Shown here: one piece after another, positions 28,873 to 37,278 of the stretch
Position numbering within the stretch: position 1 is the first letter of the stretch
Layout of the letters: each line of letters begins with the position of its first letter
DNA from: Variovorax beijingensis
Lineage (GTDB): Bacteria > Pseudomonadota > Gammaproteobacteria > Burkholderiales > Burkholderiaceae_C
Direction: 5' to 3'
Assembly: GCF_003951285.1 (NCBI RefSeq)
Contig: NZ_RXFQ01000002.1
Span: 186,001 to 250,000 of the forward strand
DNA: 64,000 nt
Made by a program: the position numbers and the translations under genes
The notes under the pieces: generated by a model
Told to the model about the DNA's origin: nothing
Databases searched by the model: none
Seen by the model: the letters and a program-made list of their open reading frames with translations, nothing else

Positions 28873-30252
28873 TCAGTGTCCGCCGATATAGGCGAACTTG
28901 AACAGGAAAATCGCCGCGATCACCCACACCATCGCATGCACTTCCCGTGCCCGGCCGGTGAACAGCTTGAGCACCGCGTAGGTGATGAAGCCGAAGGCCA
29001 GGCCATTGGCGATCGAGTAGGTGAAGGGCATGGCCAGCGCGGTCACGGCCGCGGGGATCACCTCGGTGGTGTCTTCCCAGTCGAGCTCGACGAGGTCGCG
29101 CAGCATCAGGCAGCCCACGAACAGCAGCGCCGGTGCCGTGGCATAGGCCGGCACCGAGCCCGCGAGCGGCGAGATCATCAGGCAGGCGAGGAACAGCCCC
29201 GCCACCACCACGGCCGTGAGGCCGGTGCGCCCGCCCGCCTGCACGCCGGCCGCGCTTTCCACGTAGGCCGTGGTGCTCGAGGTGCCGAGCAGCGAGCCCG
29301 CGAAGATCGCGCCGCTGTCGGCCAGCAGTGCCTTGTTCATGCGCTCCATCTTGCCGGGCACCAGCAGGCCCGCGCGCTTGGCCACGCCCATCAGCGTGCC
29401 GGTGGCGTCGAACATCTCGACCAGGAAGAACACCAGCACCACGTTCAGGATGCCGCCCTTGAGCGCGCCCATGATGTCGAGCTGCATGAAGGTGGGCGCA
29501 ATGGATGGCGGCGCGTCGAACACGCCATGGAACTTGTTGCCGCCGAAGAAGAACGACAGCACCGTCACCAGCAGGATGCCGATCAGGATCGCGCCGCGCA
29601 CCTTGAGCCGGTCGAGCGCCACGATCACCAGGAAGCCCAGCGTGGCCAGCACCACCGGTGCCGAATGCAGGTCGCCCAGCGTGACGAAGGTGGCTGGCGA
29701 GGCCGCGACCACGCCCGCGCTCTTGAGCGCGATGAGCGCGAGGAACATGCCAATGCCCACGGTGATCGCCGTTCGCAGCGACTGCGGTATGCCCCGGATG
29801 AACAGCTCCCGCAACCCGGTGACCGTGACGACCAGGAACAGGCAGCCCGAGATGAACACCGCGCCCAGCGCCACCTGCCACGTGTAGCCCATTCCCAGCA
29901 CCACCACGTAGGCGAAGTAGGCGTTCAGGCCCATGCCCGGCGCCATGGCGATCGGGTAGTTGGCATACAGGCCCATGATCAGCGTGCCCAGCGCCGCGAT
30001 CAGGCAGGTGGCCACGAAGACCGCGCCCTTGGGCATGCCCGCGTCGCCGAGGATCGACGGGTTCACGAAGATGATGTAGGCCATCGTCAGGAAGGTGGTA
30101 AGCCCTGCGATGACCTCGGTGCGCACCGTGGTGTTGTGCTCGGTCAGCTTGAACATGCGTTCAAGCCAGTTCGCGCCCTGCGGCGCGCTGCGCGCGGCTG
30201 TCCCCGAGGCGTGGGGATCGGTGACCTTGGGCACCTCTTCAAACCTGTTCAT
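28873..30252 (-). CDS. AzgA-type (NCS2) purine permease
   Basis: 459 residues, 12 or more hydrophobic segments. Inner-membrane proton symporter of the AzgA/COG2252 branch, whose characterised members carry adenine, guanine and hypoxanthine. Diagnostic blocks: TEVIAGLTTFLTMAYIIFVN, APGMGLNAYFAYVVVLGMGY, ATGTLMGVAKRAGLL and GTSSTTAYVESAAGVQAGGR. It lies between a LysR gene and the ABC nucleoside importer on the same strand, giving the locus two independent purine uptake routes. Confidence 0.92.
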   Translation of the reverse strand: MNRFEEVPKVTDPHASGTAARSAPQGANWLERMFKLTEHNTTVRTEVIAGLTTFLTMAYIIFVNPSILGDAGMPKGAVFVATCLIAALGTLIMGLYANYPIAMAPGMGLNAYFAYVVVLGMGYTWQVALGAVFISGCLFLVVTVTGLRELFIRGIPQSLRTAITVGIGMFLALIALKSAGVVAASPATFVTLGDLHSAPVVLATLGFLVIVALDRLKVRGAILIGILLVTVLSFFFGGNKFHGVFDAPPSIAPTFMQLDIMGALKGGILNVVLVFFLVEMFDATGTLMGVAKRAGLLVPGKMERMNKALLADSGAIFAGSLLGTSSTTAYVESAAGVQAGGRTGLTAVVVAGLFLACLMISPLAGSVPAYATAPALLFVGCLMLRDLVELDWEDTTEVIPAAVTALAMPFTYSIANGLAFGFITYAVLKLFTGRAREVHAMVWVIAAIFLFKFAYIGGH

Positions 30253-30333
30253 GTCGCTTGTCTCCAGCTGTTGTATGTGGCGGTTCGTTCAATCGCTGCC
30301 CCGGCCGCGACGCCGGCGCGGCCGAAGGATTCG

Positions 30334-31317
30334 TCAAGGCGGGTCGGGGGCCTCGGCCGCGACGGCGCGCGAGGCCGGCGCAGTGAAGGCGGGCCGCAGC
30401 GACGCCGCCACGTCCTTGATGCATTCGCGCAGCCAGCGCGCGGAACTCGACGAATGGGTGCGCTCGTGCCAGAGCTGGTAATACATGAGGCGCGGCAGCG
30501 CCACCGGGCAGTCGAGGATCTTCACCGGCAGCCGCGCGGCAAAGCGCTCGCAGTACTGGCGGCCGGTGGTGAGCACCAAAAGGCTCGAGGCCACCATGTC
30601 CGGGATCAGGCTGAAGTGCGCGCAGCGCGCCGTGATGTTGCGTTGCCGGCCCAGCTCGTCGAGCATCTGGTCGATGATGCCGCGCCCGCCCGGGTGCATG
30701 GGCGTGGGCGCGATGTGCTCGGCCGCGAGCCAGGTCTCCAGGTCCCAGCCGCGGCGCACCGCCGGATGGTCCTGGTTGACCAGCGACACCACCTCGTCGC
30801 CAAAGAGCCGCGCCATGTGCAGGTCTTCCGGCGGCTTGAGCCAGTTGCCGATCACCAGGTCGACCTGGCCGAGCGCGAGGTGGCCGTGGTAGTCGGAATC
30901 GGGCGTGAGCGCATGGATCTCGATCTGGCACAGCGGCGCCTCCCGCTTCACGTGCGCCACGAGCATCGGCAGGAACAGCGGGTCCATGTAGTCGCTTGCT
31001 GCGATGCGGAAGGTGGTGGCCGCCGACTGCGGCTCGAAACCGCGCGCATCGGAGAACAGCATCTCGGCCGCGCGCAGGATGCTTGCGGCCGGCTCGATCA
31101 TCCGCAGGCCCGCGTCGGTCGGCACCATGCCCGAGCCCGAGCGCACCAGCAGCGGATCGCCCGAGAGTTCGCGCAGCCGCTTCAGCGCGGCCGAGACGGC
31201 CGGCTGGTACATGCCCAGGCGAATGGCGGCGCGCGAGACGCTGCGGTCGGTCAGCACGGTGTGAAGCACCCGGATGAGATGAAGATCGATCTTGTCGAAC
31301 AGCGCTTGATCACGCAT
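30334..31317 (-). CDS. LysR-family regulator within the purine block
   Basis: 327 residues from ATG 31317 (MRDQALFDKIDLHLIRVLHT). HTH: RSVSRAAIRLGMYQPAVSAAL and LRELSGDPLLVRSGSGM. Effector domain from about residue 95. A tail of about 20 residues rich in Ala follows the usual end. It is embedded between xdhB (127 bases upstream) and the AzgA permease (81 bases downstream) in the same orientation, rather than divergent, and is the natural candidate regulator of the xdh/transport block. Confidence 0.88.
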   Translation of the reverse strand: MRDQALFDKIDLHLIRVLHTVLTDRSVSRAAIRLGMYQPAVSAALKRLRELSGDPLLVRSGSGMVPTDAGLRMIEPAASILRAAEMLFSDARGFEPQSAATTFRIAASDYMDPLFLPMLVAHVKREAPLCQIEIHALTPDSDYHGHLALGQVDLVIGNWLKPPEDLHMARLFGDEVVSLVNQDHPAVRRGWDLETWLAAEHIAPTPMHPGGRGIIDQMLDELGRQRNITARCAHFSLIPDMVASSLLVLTTGRQYCERFAARLPVKILDCPVALPRLMYYQLWHERTHSSSSARWLRECIKDVAASLRPAFTAPASRAVAAEAPDPP

Positions 31318-31348
31318 GGCGTTCCCCCCGGGCAGCGGGCTGCATCCA

Positions 31349-31373
31349 CGGCCCGGCAAAGCCGGTTCCGCGG
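31349..31373. repeat. 25-bp dispersed repeat, copy 2
   Basis: Identical to 26045-26069 over 25 bases including CCGGCAAAGCCGG, and preceded by a similar C/G-run hairpin (CCCCCCGGG near 31324). Located in the gap between xdhB and the LysR gene. Confidence 0.55.
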
Positions 31374-31443
31374 CGTTTCGCGAAGAGGACGAGGGCGTAG
31401 GACATTGGGAGGACTTTGGACATGCGCCAAAGTCTACGAGTGG

Positions 31444-33894
31444 CTAGGCGGACTGGACGGCGGTGATGGCACGAAGGATCGACTCGCTCGTGGCCGGTGC
31501 CTTCAGCGGCGGATCGACCCTGTGGCCGCCGGCCGCCGACACCGCGTCGCGGATCGCGAAGAACACCGAGAACGGCAGCAAGAGCGGCGGCTCGCCCACC
31601 GCCTTGCTGCGGTGGATCGAGTCCTCGAAGTTCTGGCCTTCGAACAGGCGCACGTTGAAGACGGGCGGGCAGTCGTTGGCGGTCGGGATCTTGTAGGTGC
31701 TGGGCGCGTGCGTGGTGAGCTTGCCGCTTTGCGGATGCCACACCAGCTCCTCGGTGGTGAGCCAGCCCATGCCCTGGATGAAGGCGCCTTCGACCTGGCC
31801 GATGTCCACGGCCGGGTTCAGCGACTTGCCCGCGTCGTGCAGGATGTCGGCGCGCAGGAGCTTCCATTCGCCGGTGAGCGTGTCGACGATCACCTCGCTC
31901 ACCGCCGCGCCATAGGCGTAGTAGTAGAACGGGCGGCCCTGCATCTTGTCCTTGTCCCAGCTGAGGCCCGGCGTGGCATAGAAGCCGTCGGACCAGAGCT
32001 GCTTGCGGTCGAGGTACGCCTCGCCCACCACGGTGCTGAAGGCCAGCGAGCGGCCGTTGACCTCGACCTTGTCGTTGGCAAAGCGCACTTCGCTCGCCTT
32101 CCCGCCGTGGCGCTCGGCCGCGCTCTCGGCCAGGCGCTCGCGGATCTGGCGCGCGGCGTCCTGCGCGGCCTTGCCGTTGAGGTCGGCGCCGGTCGATGCG
32201 GCCGTGGCCGAGGTGTTGGCCACCTTGGTGGTGTCGGTCGCGGTGACGCGCACGCGCTCGAAGCTCACGCCCAGCTCGTGCGCCACCACCTGCGCCACCT
32301 TGGTGTTGAGGCCCTGCCCCATCTCGGTTCCGCCGTGGTTCACGAGGATCGAGCCGTCGGTGTACACATGCACCAGCGCGCCGGCCTGGTTGAAATGCTT
32401 GACGTTGAACGAGATGCCGAACTTGAGCGGCGCGAGCGCCAGGCCGCGCTTGAGCACCACGCTCTTTGCATTGAATGCTGCGATCTCTTCGCGCCGCGCG
32501 CGGTAGCCGCTGCTGGCTTCGAGGTCGGCCACCAGTTCGTGAACGATGTTGTCGGTCACGGTCTGGCGGTAGGGCGTGACGTTGTTCTGCGTCGTGCCGT
32601 AGAAGTTGACGCGGCGCACATCGAGCGGATCGCGGCCCAGCGCGCGCGCCACCGAGTCCATGATGTTCTCGACGGCAATGGCGCCCTGCGGCCCGCCGAA
32701 GCCTCGGAACGCCGTGTTGCTCTGCGTGTTGGTCTTGCCCGAGTAGCCGTGCATGGCCACGTTGGGCAGCCAGTAGGCGTTGTCGAAGTGGCACAGCGCG
32801 CGCGTCATCACCGGGCCCGACAAGTCGGCCGAATGGCCGGCGCGCGAGACCATGGTGATTTCCGCGCCGAGGATGCGGCCCTCGTCGTCGTAGCCCACGT
32901 CGTACTCGTACCAGAAGCAGTGGCGGCGGCCGGTGATCATGAAGTCGTCGTCGCGGTCGAGCCTGAGCTTGACCGGGCGCCGCAGCTGCCGCGCCGCGAT
33001 GGCCGCCACGCAGGCGAACAGCGCCGATTGCGACTCCTTGCCGCCGAAGCCACCGCCCATGCGCCGGCATTCCACATGCACTTCGTTCGACTGCAGGTGC
33101 AGCGCATGCGCCACCAGGTGCTGCATCTCGCTCGGGTGCTGCGTCGAGCAATGGATGTGCAGCGCGCCGCCTTCCTTCGGAATGGCGTAGCTGATCTGGC
33201 CTTCGAGATAGAACTGCTCCTGCCCGCCCACGTCGAGCGTGGACTTGTGGCGGTGCGGCGCCTTGGCGATGGCGGCGCGCACGGCCGATTCGTCGCCTTC
33301 GTTGGCCGCGCCGCCGCTGCGCACGATGTGCATCGGCGGCACCACGTACTGGCCGCGCGCATGCGCGTCCTGCGGCGTGAGCACGGGCGGCTGCGCCTCG
33401 ATGGTCATCGCCTCCTTGGCTCTGGAAGCGGCGCGGCGCGCGGCTTCGCGCGTCTCGGCGATCACCGCGAACACCGGCTGGCCGAGGTAGCGGATCTCGC
33501 CGCCGTCCTTCACCGGCAGCAGGATCGGATCGTCATGGACGATCGAGCCGCAGTCGTTGGTGCCGGGAATATCGTCGGCGGTCAGCACCGACACCACGCC
33601 GGGCATCGCGCGGATCGCATCGAGCGACAGCGCCGTGACCCGGCCGTTGGCGGCGGGCGACAGGCCCAGCGCGCAATGCAGCGTGCCGGCGATTTCGGGA
33701 ATGTCGTCGATGTAGGTCGCTTCGCCGGCCACGTGCAGGTGCGCCGACTCGTGCGGCCGGCTGATGCCGACACGTGCGCCGAGGTCGTGCGCGATCGCTT
33801 CGGCCACGGGGTCGATGCGCGCGGCGGTGTTCTTCAGGTAGTCGGCAAAGGCCTCGGCGGGCTGCAGCAGGCGGGCGTCGATGGGTTTGTTCAT
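31444..33894 (-). CDS. xdhB: Xanthine dehydrogenase, molybdopterin-binding subunit
   Basis: Large catalytic subunit, 816 residues from ATG 33894 (MNKPIDARLLQPAEAFADYL). It oxidises hypoxanthine to xanthine to urate. Domain order: aldehyde oxidase/XDH hammerhead (about 50-165, HLHVAGEATYIDDIPEIAGT), then Moco-binding domains with RMGGGFGGKESQ, AFRGFGGPQGAIAVENIMD and GGTEMGQGLNTKVAQVVAHE. It follows xdhA after two bases. XdhC, needed for sulfurated Moco insertion, is encoded 28 kb away at 61816. Confidence 0.95.
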   Translation of the reverse strand: MNKPIDARLLQPAEAFADYLKNTAARIDPVAEAIAHDLGARVGISRPHESAHLHVAGEATYIDDIPEIAGTLHCALGLSPAANGRVTALSLDAIRAMPGVVSVLTADDIPGTNDCGSIVHDDPILLPVKDGGEIRYLGQPVFAVIAETREAARRAASRAKEAMTIEAQPPVLTPQDAHARGQYVVPPMHIVRSGGAANEGDESAVRAAIAKAPHRHKSTLDVGGQEQFYLEGQISYAIPKEGGALHIHCSTQHPSEMQHLVAHALHLQSNEVHVECRRMGGGFGGKESQSALFACVAAIAARQLRRPVKLRLDRDDDFMITGRRHCFWYEYDVGYDDEGRILGAEITMVSRAGHSADLSGPVMTRALCHFDNAYWLPNVAMHGYSGKTNTQSNTAFRGFGGPQGAIAVENIMDSVARALGRDPLDVRRVNFYGTTQNNVTPYRQTVTDNIVHELVADLEASSGYRARREEIAAFNAKSVVLKRGLALAPLKFGISFNVKHFNQAGALVHVYTDGSILVNHGGTEMGQGLNTKVAQVVAHELGVSFERVRVTATDTTKVANTSATAASTGADLNGKAAQDAARQIRERLAESAAERHGGKASEVRFANDKVEVNGRSLAFSTVVGEAYLDRKQLWSDGFYATPGLSWDKDKMQGRPFYYYAYGAAVSEVIVDTLTGEWKLLRADILHDAGKSLNPAVDIGQVEGAFIQGMGWLTTEELVWHPQSGKLTTHAPSTYKIPTANDCPPVFNVRLFEGQNFEDSIHRSKAVGEPPLLLPFSVFFAIRDAVSAAGGHRVDPPLKAPATSESILRAITAVQSA

Positions 33895-33896
33895 GG

Positions 33897-35519
33897 TCAG
33901 GCTCCTTCGGCCGCGGCTTTGGCCACGGCATGAGGCATCACGCTCCAGACACTGGTCTCTTCGAGCGACAGCGCGTCTTCGGCGCGCGTTTCGAGCCAGA
34001 GGCGTTGGATCAGGTTCTGCGCCACCTGCAGCCGGTAGTCGGCCGAGGCGCGCATGTCCGACAGCGGCTTGAAGTCCTGTGCGAGCGCGAGCTTCGCGGC
34101 GGCGACGCTGGCCTGGGTCCACGGCTTGCCGACGAGTGCCGCCTCGGCATTTGCGGCGCGCTTCACGATGGCGGCCATGCCGCCGAAGGCCAGGCGCACG
34201 GCCTTCACTGTGTCGCTGCCCTCCTCGAGTTCGATCGCGAAGCCTGCGCACAGGGCCGAGATGTCGCAGTCGAAGCGCTTGCTGATCTTGTAGGCGCGCA
34301 CCTGGCGGCGCATCGCTGCCAGCGGAACCGCCAGCCCCTGCACGAACTCGCCGGGCTGCAGCTCGTTCTTCATGTAGTCGATGTAGAAATCGGGCAGCGG
34401 CATGCGGCGCACCACGTCGCCGCGGCGCAGCTCGATCTCGGCGTCGAGCGACATCAGCACCGGCGGCGAATCGCCGATGGGCGAGCCGTTGGCCACGTTG
34501 CCGCCCATGGTGCCGGCATGGCGGATCGGCGGCGAGGCGAAGCGCAGCCACACGTCCGCGAGGCTCGGCACGCGCTGCACCAGGGCTTCGAAGGCGGCTT
34601 CGAGCGAGGCGCCGGCACCGATGTAGAGCTCGCCGCCTCGGTCGTTCTGCCGGGTCTCGATGGTCTTCATCTCGGCCACGTCGCCCACGTAGATGATGTC
34701 GCCGAGGTCGCGGAATTGCTTGTTGACCCAGAGGCCGACGTCGGTGGAACCGGCCAGCAGCTGGGCGCGCGGCTTCTGCTCGCGCAATGCGGCGAGCTGC
34801 GCGATGCTCCTGGGGGCATGGAAGTGGTCGATGCGGGCGCCGAGCGGCGCGGCGTAGTCCAGGCCATCGTTCTGCAGGGCAGTGAGCGCCGCCACCACGG
34901 GTTTCGTGTCGAGCCGCACGGCCGGCAGGTCGAACATGCGCTGCCCGGCATCGAGGATCGGCCGGTAGCCGGTGCAGCGGCACAGGTTGCCCGAGAGTTC
35001 GTCGGCCAGCTGCTGGCGCGTGGGCTGCGTGCCCTCGGCCTGGTGGTGCTCGTAGGCGGACCACAGCGACATCACGAAGCCCGGCGTGCAGAAGCCGCAC
35101 TGCGAGCCATGGCAGTCGACCATCGCCTGCTGCACGGGATGCAGCGTGTGGACGGCGTGCTTCCTGCCGCTGTCCTGCGGCTGGACCGCCGTGCACTGCG
35201 CCTTCAGGTCTTCGACGGTGAACAGCGCCTTGCCGTGCAGCGTGGGCAGGAACTGGATGCAGGCGTTGACCGTCTGCAGTTGCAGCCCGCCGACCGTGCC
35301 CGGCGCGTTAGCGTCGCCGGCCAGCTCGCCGATCACGACGGTGCAGGCGCCGCAGTCGCCCTCGTTGCAGCCCTCCTTGGTGCCGGTGCAGTGCGCGTCC
35401 TCGCGCAGCCAGTCGAGCACCGAACGGGTCGGATGGACGCCGCTGACGTCGACGATCCTGCCGCGGTGGAAGAAGCGGACGGGTTGCGTGTTGTTGTTGC
35501 TGCTGCTGTCTGTGCTCAT
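33897..35519 (-). CDS. xdhA: Xanthine dehydrogenase, FAD and iron-sulfur subunit
   Basis: 540 residues from ATG 35519 (MSTDSSSNNNTQPVRFFHRG); the open frame upstream lacks family similarity. Plant-type 2Fe-2S domain (CNEGDCGACTVVIG), second 2Fe-2S domain (CHGSQCGFCTPGFVMSLW and CRCTGYRPI), then the FAD-binding domain (LLAGSTDVGLWVNKQFRD, GGNVANGSPIGDSPPVL) and the CO-dehydrogenase flavoprotein C-terminal domain. Carries electrons from XdhB to NAD+. First gene of the xdh block; a long dyad lies in its promoter region at 35587-35619. Confidence 0.95.
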   Translation of the reverse strand: MSTDSSSNNNTQPVRFFHRGRIVDVSGVHPTRSVLDWLREDAHCTGTKEGCNEGDCGACTVVIGELAGDANAPGTVGGLQLQTVNACIQFLPTLHGKALFTVEDLKAQCTAVQPQDSGRKHAVHTLHPVQQAMVDCHGSQCGFCTPGFVMSLWSAYEHHQAEGTQPTRQQLADELSGNLCRCTGYRPILDAGQRMFDLPAVRLDTKPVVAALTALQNDGLDYAAPLGARIDHFHAPRSIAQLAALREQKPRAQLLAGSTDVGLWVNKQFRDLGDIIYVGDVAEMKTIETRQNDRGGELYIGAGASLEAAFEALVQRVPSLADVWLRFASPPIRHAGTMGGNVANGSPIGDSPPVLMSLDAEIELRRGDVVRRMPLPDFYIDYMKNELQPGEFVQGLAVPLAAMRRQVRAYKISKRFDCDISALCAGFAIELEEGSDTVKAVRLAFGGMAAIVKRAANAEAALVGKPWTQASVAAAKLALAQDFKPLSDMRASADYRLQVAQNLIQRLWLETRAEDALSLEETSVWSVMPHAVAKAAAEGA

Positions 35520-35712
35520 GCTTTTTGGCCTCGTGGGCGGCTCGGTTTCCCGGCCAAGCCTGGACGTTAGCCGCTTGTGCCAGTGCCCACATACCGCAGG
35601 AGCCATATTGCGTATGTGGACGCGGGTATGCGGCCTAAGGGGAAACCCTGGAGAGCGAGAGCAATTCCCGGGCCACGGGCGTGAGCGCGCCCATGGCGAG
35701 AGCCCGGTGCCG
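35520..35712. other. Intergenic region between the MbtH gene and xdhA
   Basis: 193 bases that should contain the xdhA promoter (reading left) and the end of the NRPS operon transcript. It holds the 35587-35619 dyad and a third related half site GGTATGCGG at 35624-35632. No obvious terminator for the NRPS operon is seen, so read-through into xdh is possible. Confidence 0.5.
35587..35619. promoter_or_regulatory. Dyad CCACATAC-N17-GTATGTGG upstream of xdhA
   Basis: Perfect 8-bp arms (35587-35594, 35612-35619) with a further GCA/TGC similarity inside each arm, centred 84 bases upstream of the xdhA ATG. Probably the binding site of the xdh regulator, perhaps the LysR protein at 30334-31317; inference. 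Confidence 0.5.
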
Positions 35713-35922
35713 TCAGCCGCCGCCGGCCGCCGCCAGCGAGCGCGGCCGCATGTCGACCCAGTTCGCTTCGATGAAGGCATCGCAGGCGGCCCGGTCGGTC
35801 GCTGCCAGCGCCACCTGCCAGCCGGCGGGCACGGCGATGAAGGCGGGCCACAGCGAATGCTGGCCCTCGTGGTTCACCAGCACCAGGAAGCTGGCGTTCT
35901 TGTCGTCGAACGGATTGCTCAT
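35713..35922 (-). CDS. MbtH-like protein of the NRPS operon
   Basis: 69-residue MbtH-family chaperone that binds and activates NRPS adenylation domains. All hallmark residues are present: NPFDD at the start, FLVLVNHEGQHSLWPAF with Trp25, VPAGW with Trp35, and NWVDMRP with Trp55 near the C-terminus. It is the last gene of the three-gene operon, 18 bases after the glycosyltransferase. Its presence implies that at least one adenylation domain of the 2498-residue NRPS needs it. Confidence 0.95.
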   Translation of the reverse strand: MSNPFDDKNASFLVLVNHEGQHSLWPAFIAVPAGWQVALAATDRAACDAFIEANWVDMRPRSLAAAGGG

Positions 35923-35940
35923 GTCGATTTCCTTGGGGGT

Positions 35941-37260
35941 TCAGGCCATTTCCGCGGATGCGGGGGTGGTGCGGCGCAGCGCCGCCAGCGCCTCGGCGAT
36001 GCCGGCGAGCGCCTGATGGCGCGCGAAGTCCTCGCGCAATGCGGCCGCGCGCTGCCGGTAGGTGGACTCGCCCAGCACCTTGCGCACGGCATCGCCAATC
36101 TGGCGCGCACCCGGCTGGCCGCTGCCCAGGTTGATGCCCGCGCCCGACCAGGCCACGCGCGCGGCGATCTCGGGCTTCTCTTCGCTGGTGCCGGCCACCA
36201 CCAGCGGCACGCCGAGGCTCAGCGCATGGTTGACCGAGCCGTAGCCGCCGTTGGTGACCATGGCATGCACCTTGGGCAGCAGCCGGTCGTAGGGCAGGAA
36301 CGGCAGCACGCGGGCATTGGCGGGCAGGTTCGCAGCCAGCGCCGTCGGCACCGGGCCGCCGGTGGTGGCAATGACGAGCAGCTTGCCATCACCCGCCAGC
36401 GCCTGCAGCGCCGGGCCGATCAGCTGCGCCGGGTTCTGGTTGGCCAGCGTGCCCTGCGTCACCAGCACGACCGGGCGGCCGTCGTCCAGTTCGGGCCACC
36501 AGTCGGGCGGCGTGAAGCCGCGGCTCGCGGGCGCAAGCAGCGGGCCGACGAAGCGCACCGATGCAGGCAGGTCGCTGCGCGGATATTCGAAGGAAGGCGC
36601 GGTGAGCTGCAGGTACAGGTCCGGCAGCCTGACCATCGCATCGACGAAGAACTCCGGCAGCGCGGGCGAGCCCGTGCGCGCCAGCAGGCCGTCGAAGTGG
36701 CGCTGCACCTCGCCGAACATCGCCTGCTTGAGGTTGGCGTTCATCGCCAGGTTGCGCGCGCGCCCTTCCGGCGTGCTCGACGGTGGCAGCGCGGTGCCGA
36801 AGAAGGCGGTGTCGCAGCTGGACAGCGGCAGCGCCGAGATGCCGATGGCGACGACGGCCGGACGCTCTTCGCGCGGACCCAGCAGCAGCGGAAAGGTGCC
36901 GCAGAACATCGTGTCGACCAGGATGGCATCGGCCTCGAACTCCTCGAGGATCGAGCGCAGCCCCGCGTGCTGCGCGGCCATGGCATCGGCAAAGAAATGC
37001 TTGAGGCCGAAGCACAGCTGCGCATGCGCGGACGACAGGCGCTGGCGCTCGGGAAAGCGCTTGTCGAGGTCGCGGTAGTCGTAGTCGATCGCGGATGCGA
37101 ACGGCGTGAAGCTTGCGCCGGTGGCTTCGGCCTGCGCCCTGAACTGGCTCGCGGTGTGCACCCGCACCTCGTGCCCGAGGCCCACGAGGTGCTGTGCGAT
37201 CGCGAGCATCGGCAACACGTGCCCCGGCAAGGCGGTGGCCGCGATGAGATAGCTTGCCAT
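35941..37260 (-). CDS. MGT-family glycosyltransferase (GT1-like, GT-B fold)
   Basis: 439 residues. UDP- or dTDP-sugar-dependent glycosyltransferase like those of macrolide and glycolipid tailoring. N-terminal acceptor half starts YLIAATALPGHVLPMLAIAQ; the donor half shows RPVVLVTQGTLANQNPAQL near residue 240 and the donor-site block MVTNGGYGSVNHALSLGVPL near 325 in place of the more usual HCGxG. It begins 18 bases after the NRPS stop, so it is co-transcribed and probably adds a sugar to the dipeptide product. The donor sugar is unknown; no sugar-nucleotide genes are nearby. Confidence 0.85.
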   Translation of the reverse strand: MASYLIAATALPGHVLPMLAIAQHLVGLGHEVRVHTASQFRAQAEATGASFTPFASAIDYDYRDLDKRFPERQRLSSAHAQLCFGLKHFFADAMAAQHAGLRSILEEFEADAILVDTMFCGTFPLLLGPREERPAVVAIGISALPLSSCDTAFFGTALPPSSTPEGRARNLAMNANLKQAMFGEVQRHFDGLLARTGSPALPEFFVDAMVRLPDLYLQLTAPSFEYPRSDLPASVRFVGPLLAPASRGFTPPDWWPELDDGRPVVLVTQGTLANQNPAQLIGPALQALAGDGKLLVIATTGGPVPTALAANLPANARVLPFLPYDRLLPKVHAMVTNGGYGSVNHALSLGVPLVVAGTSEEKPEIAARVAWSGAGINLGSGQPGARQIGDAVRKVLGESTYRQRAAALREDFARHQALAGIAEALAALRRTTPASAEMA

Positions 37261-37278
37261 TTGCGTTCTTGCTCCTTC

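Noticed and set aside
28876..33933. A 1685-codon plus-strand open frame opposite the permease, LysR and xdhB genes
   Set aside because: It spans several well-supported minus-strand genes and intergenic gaps, has no recognisable domain and no ribosome site.
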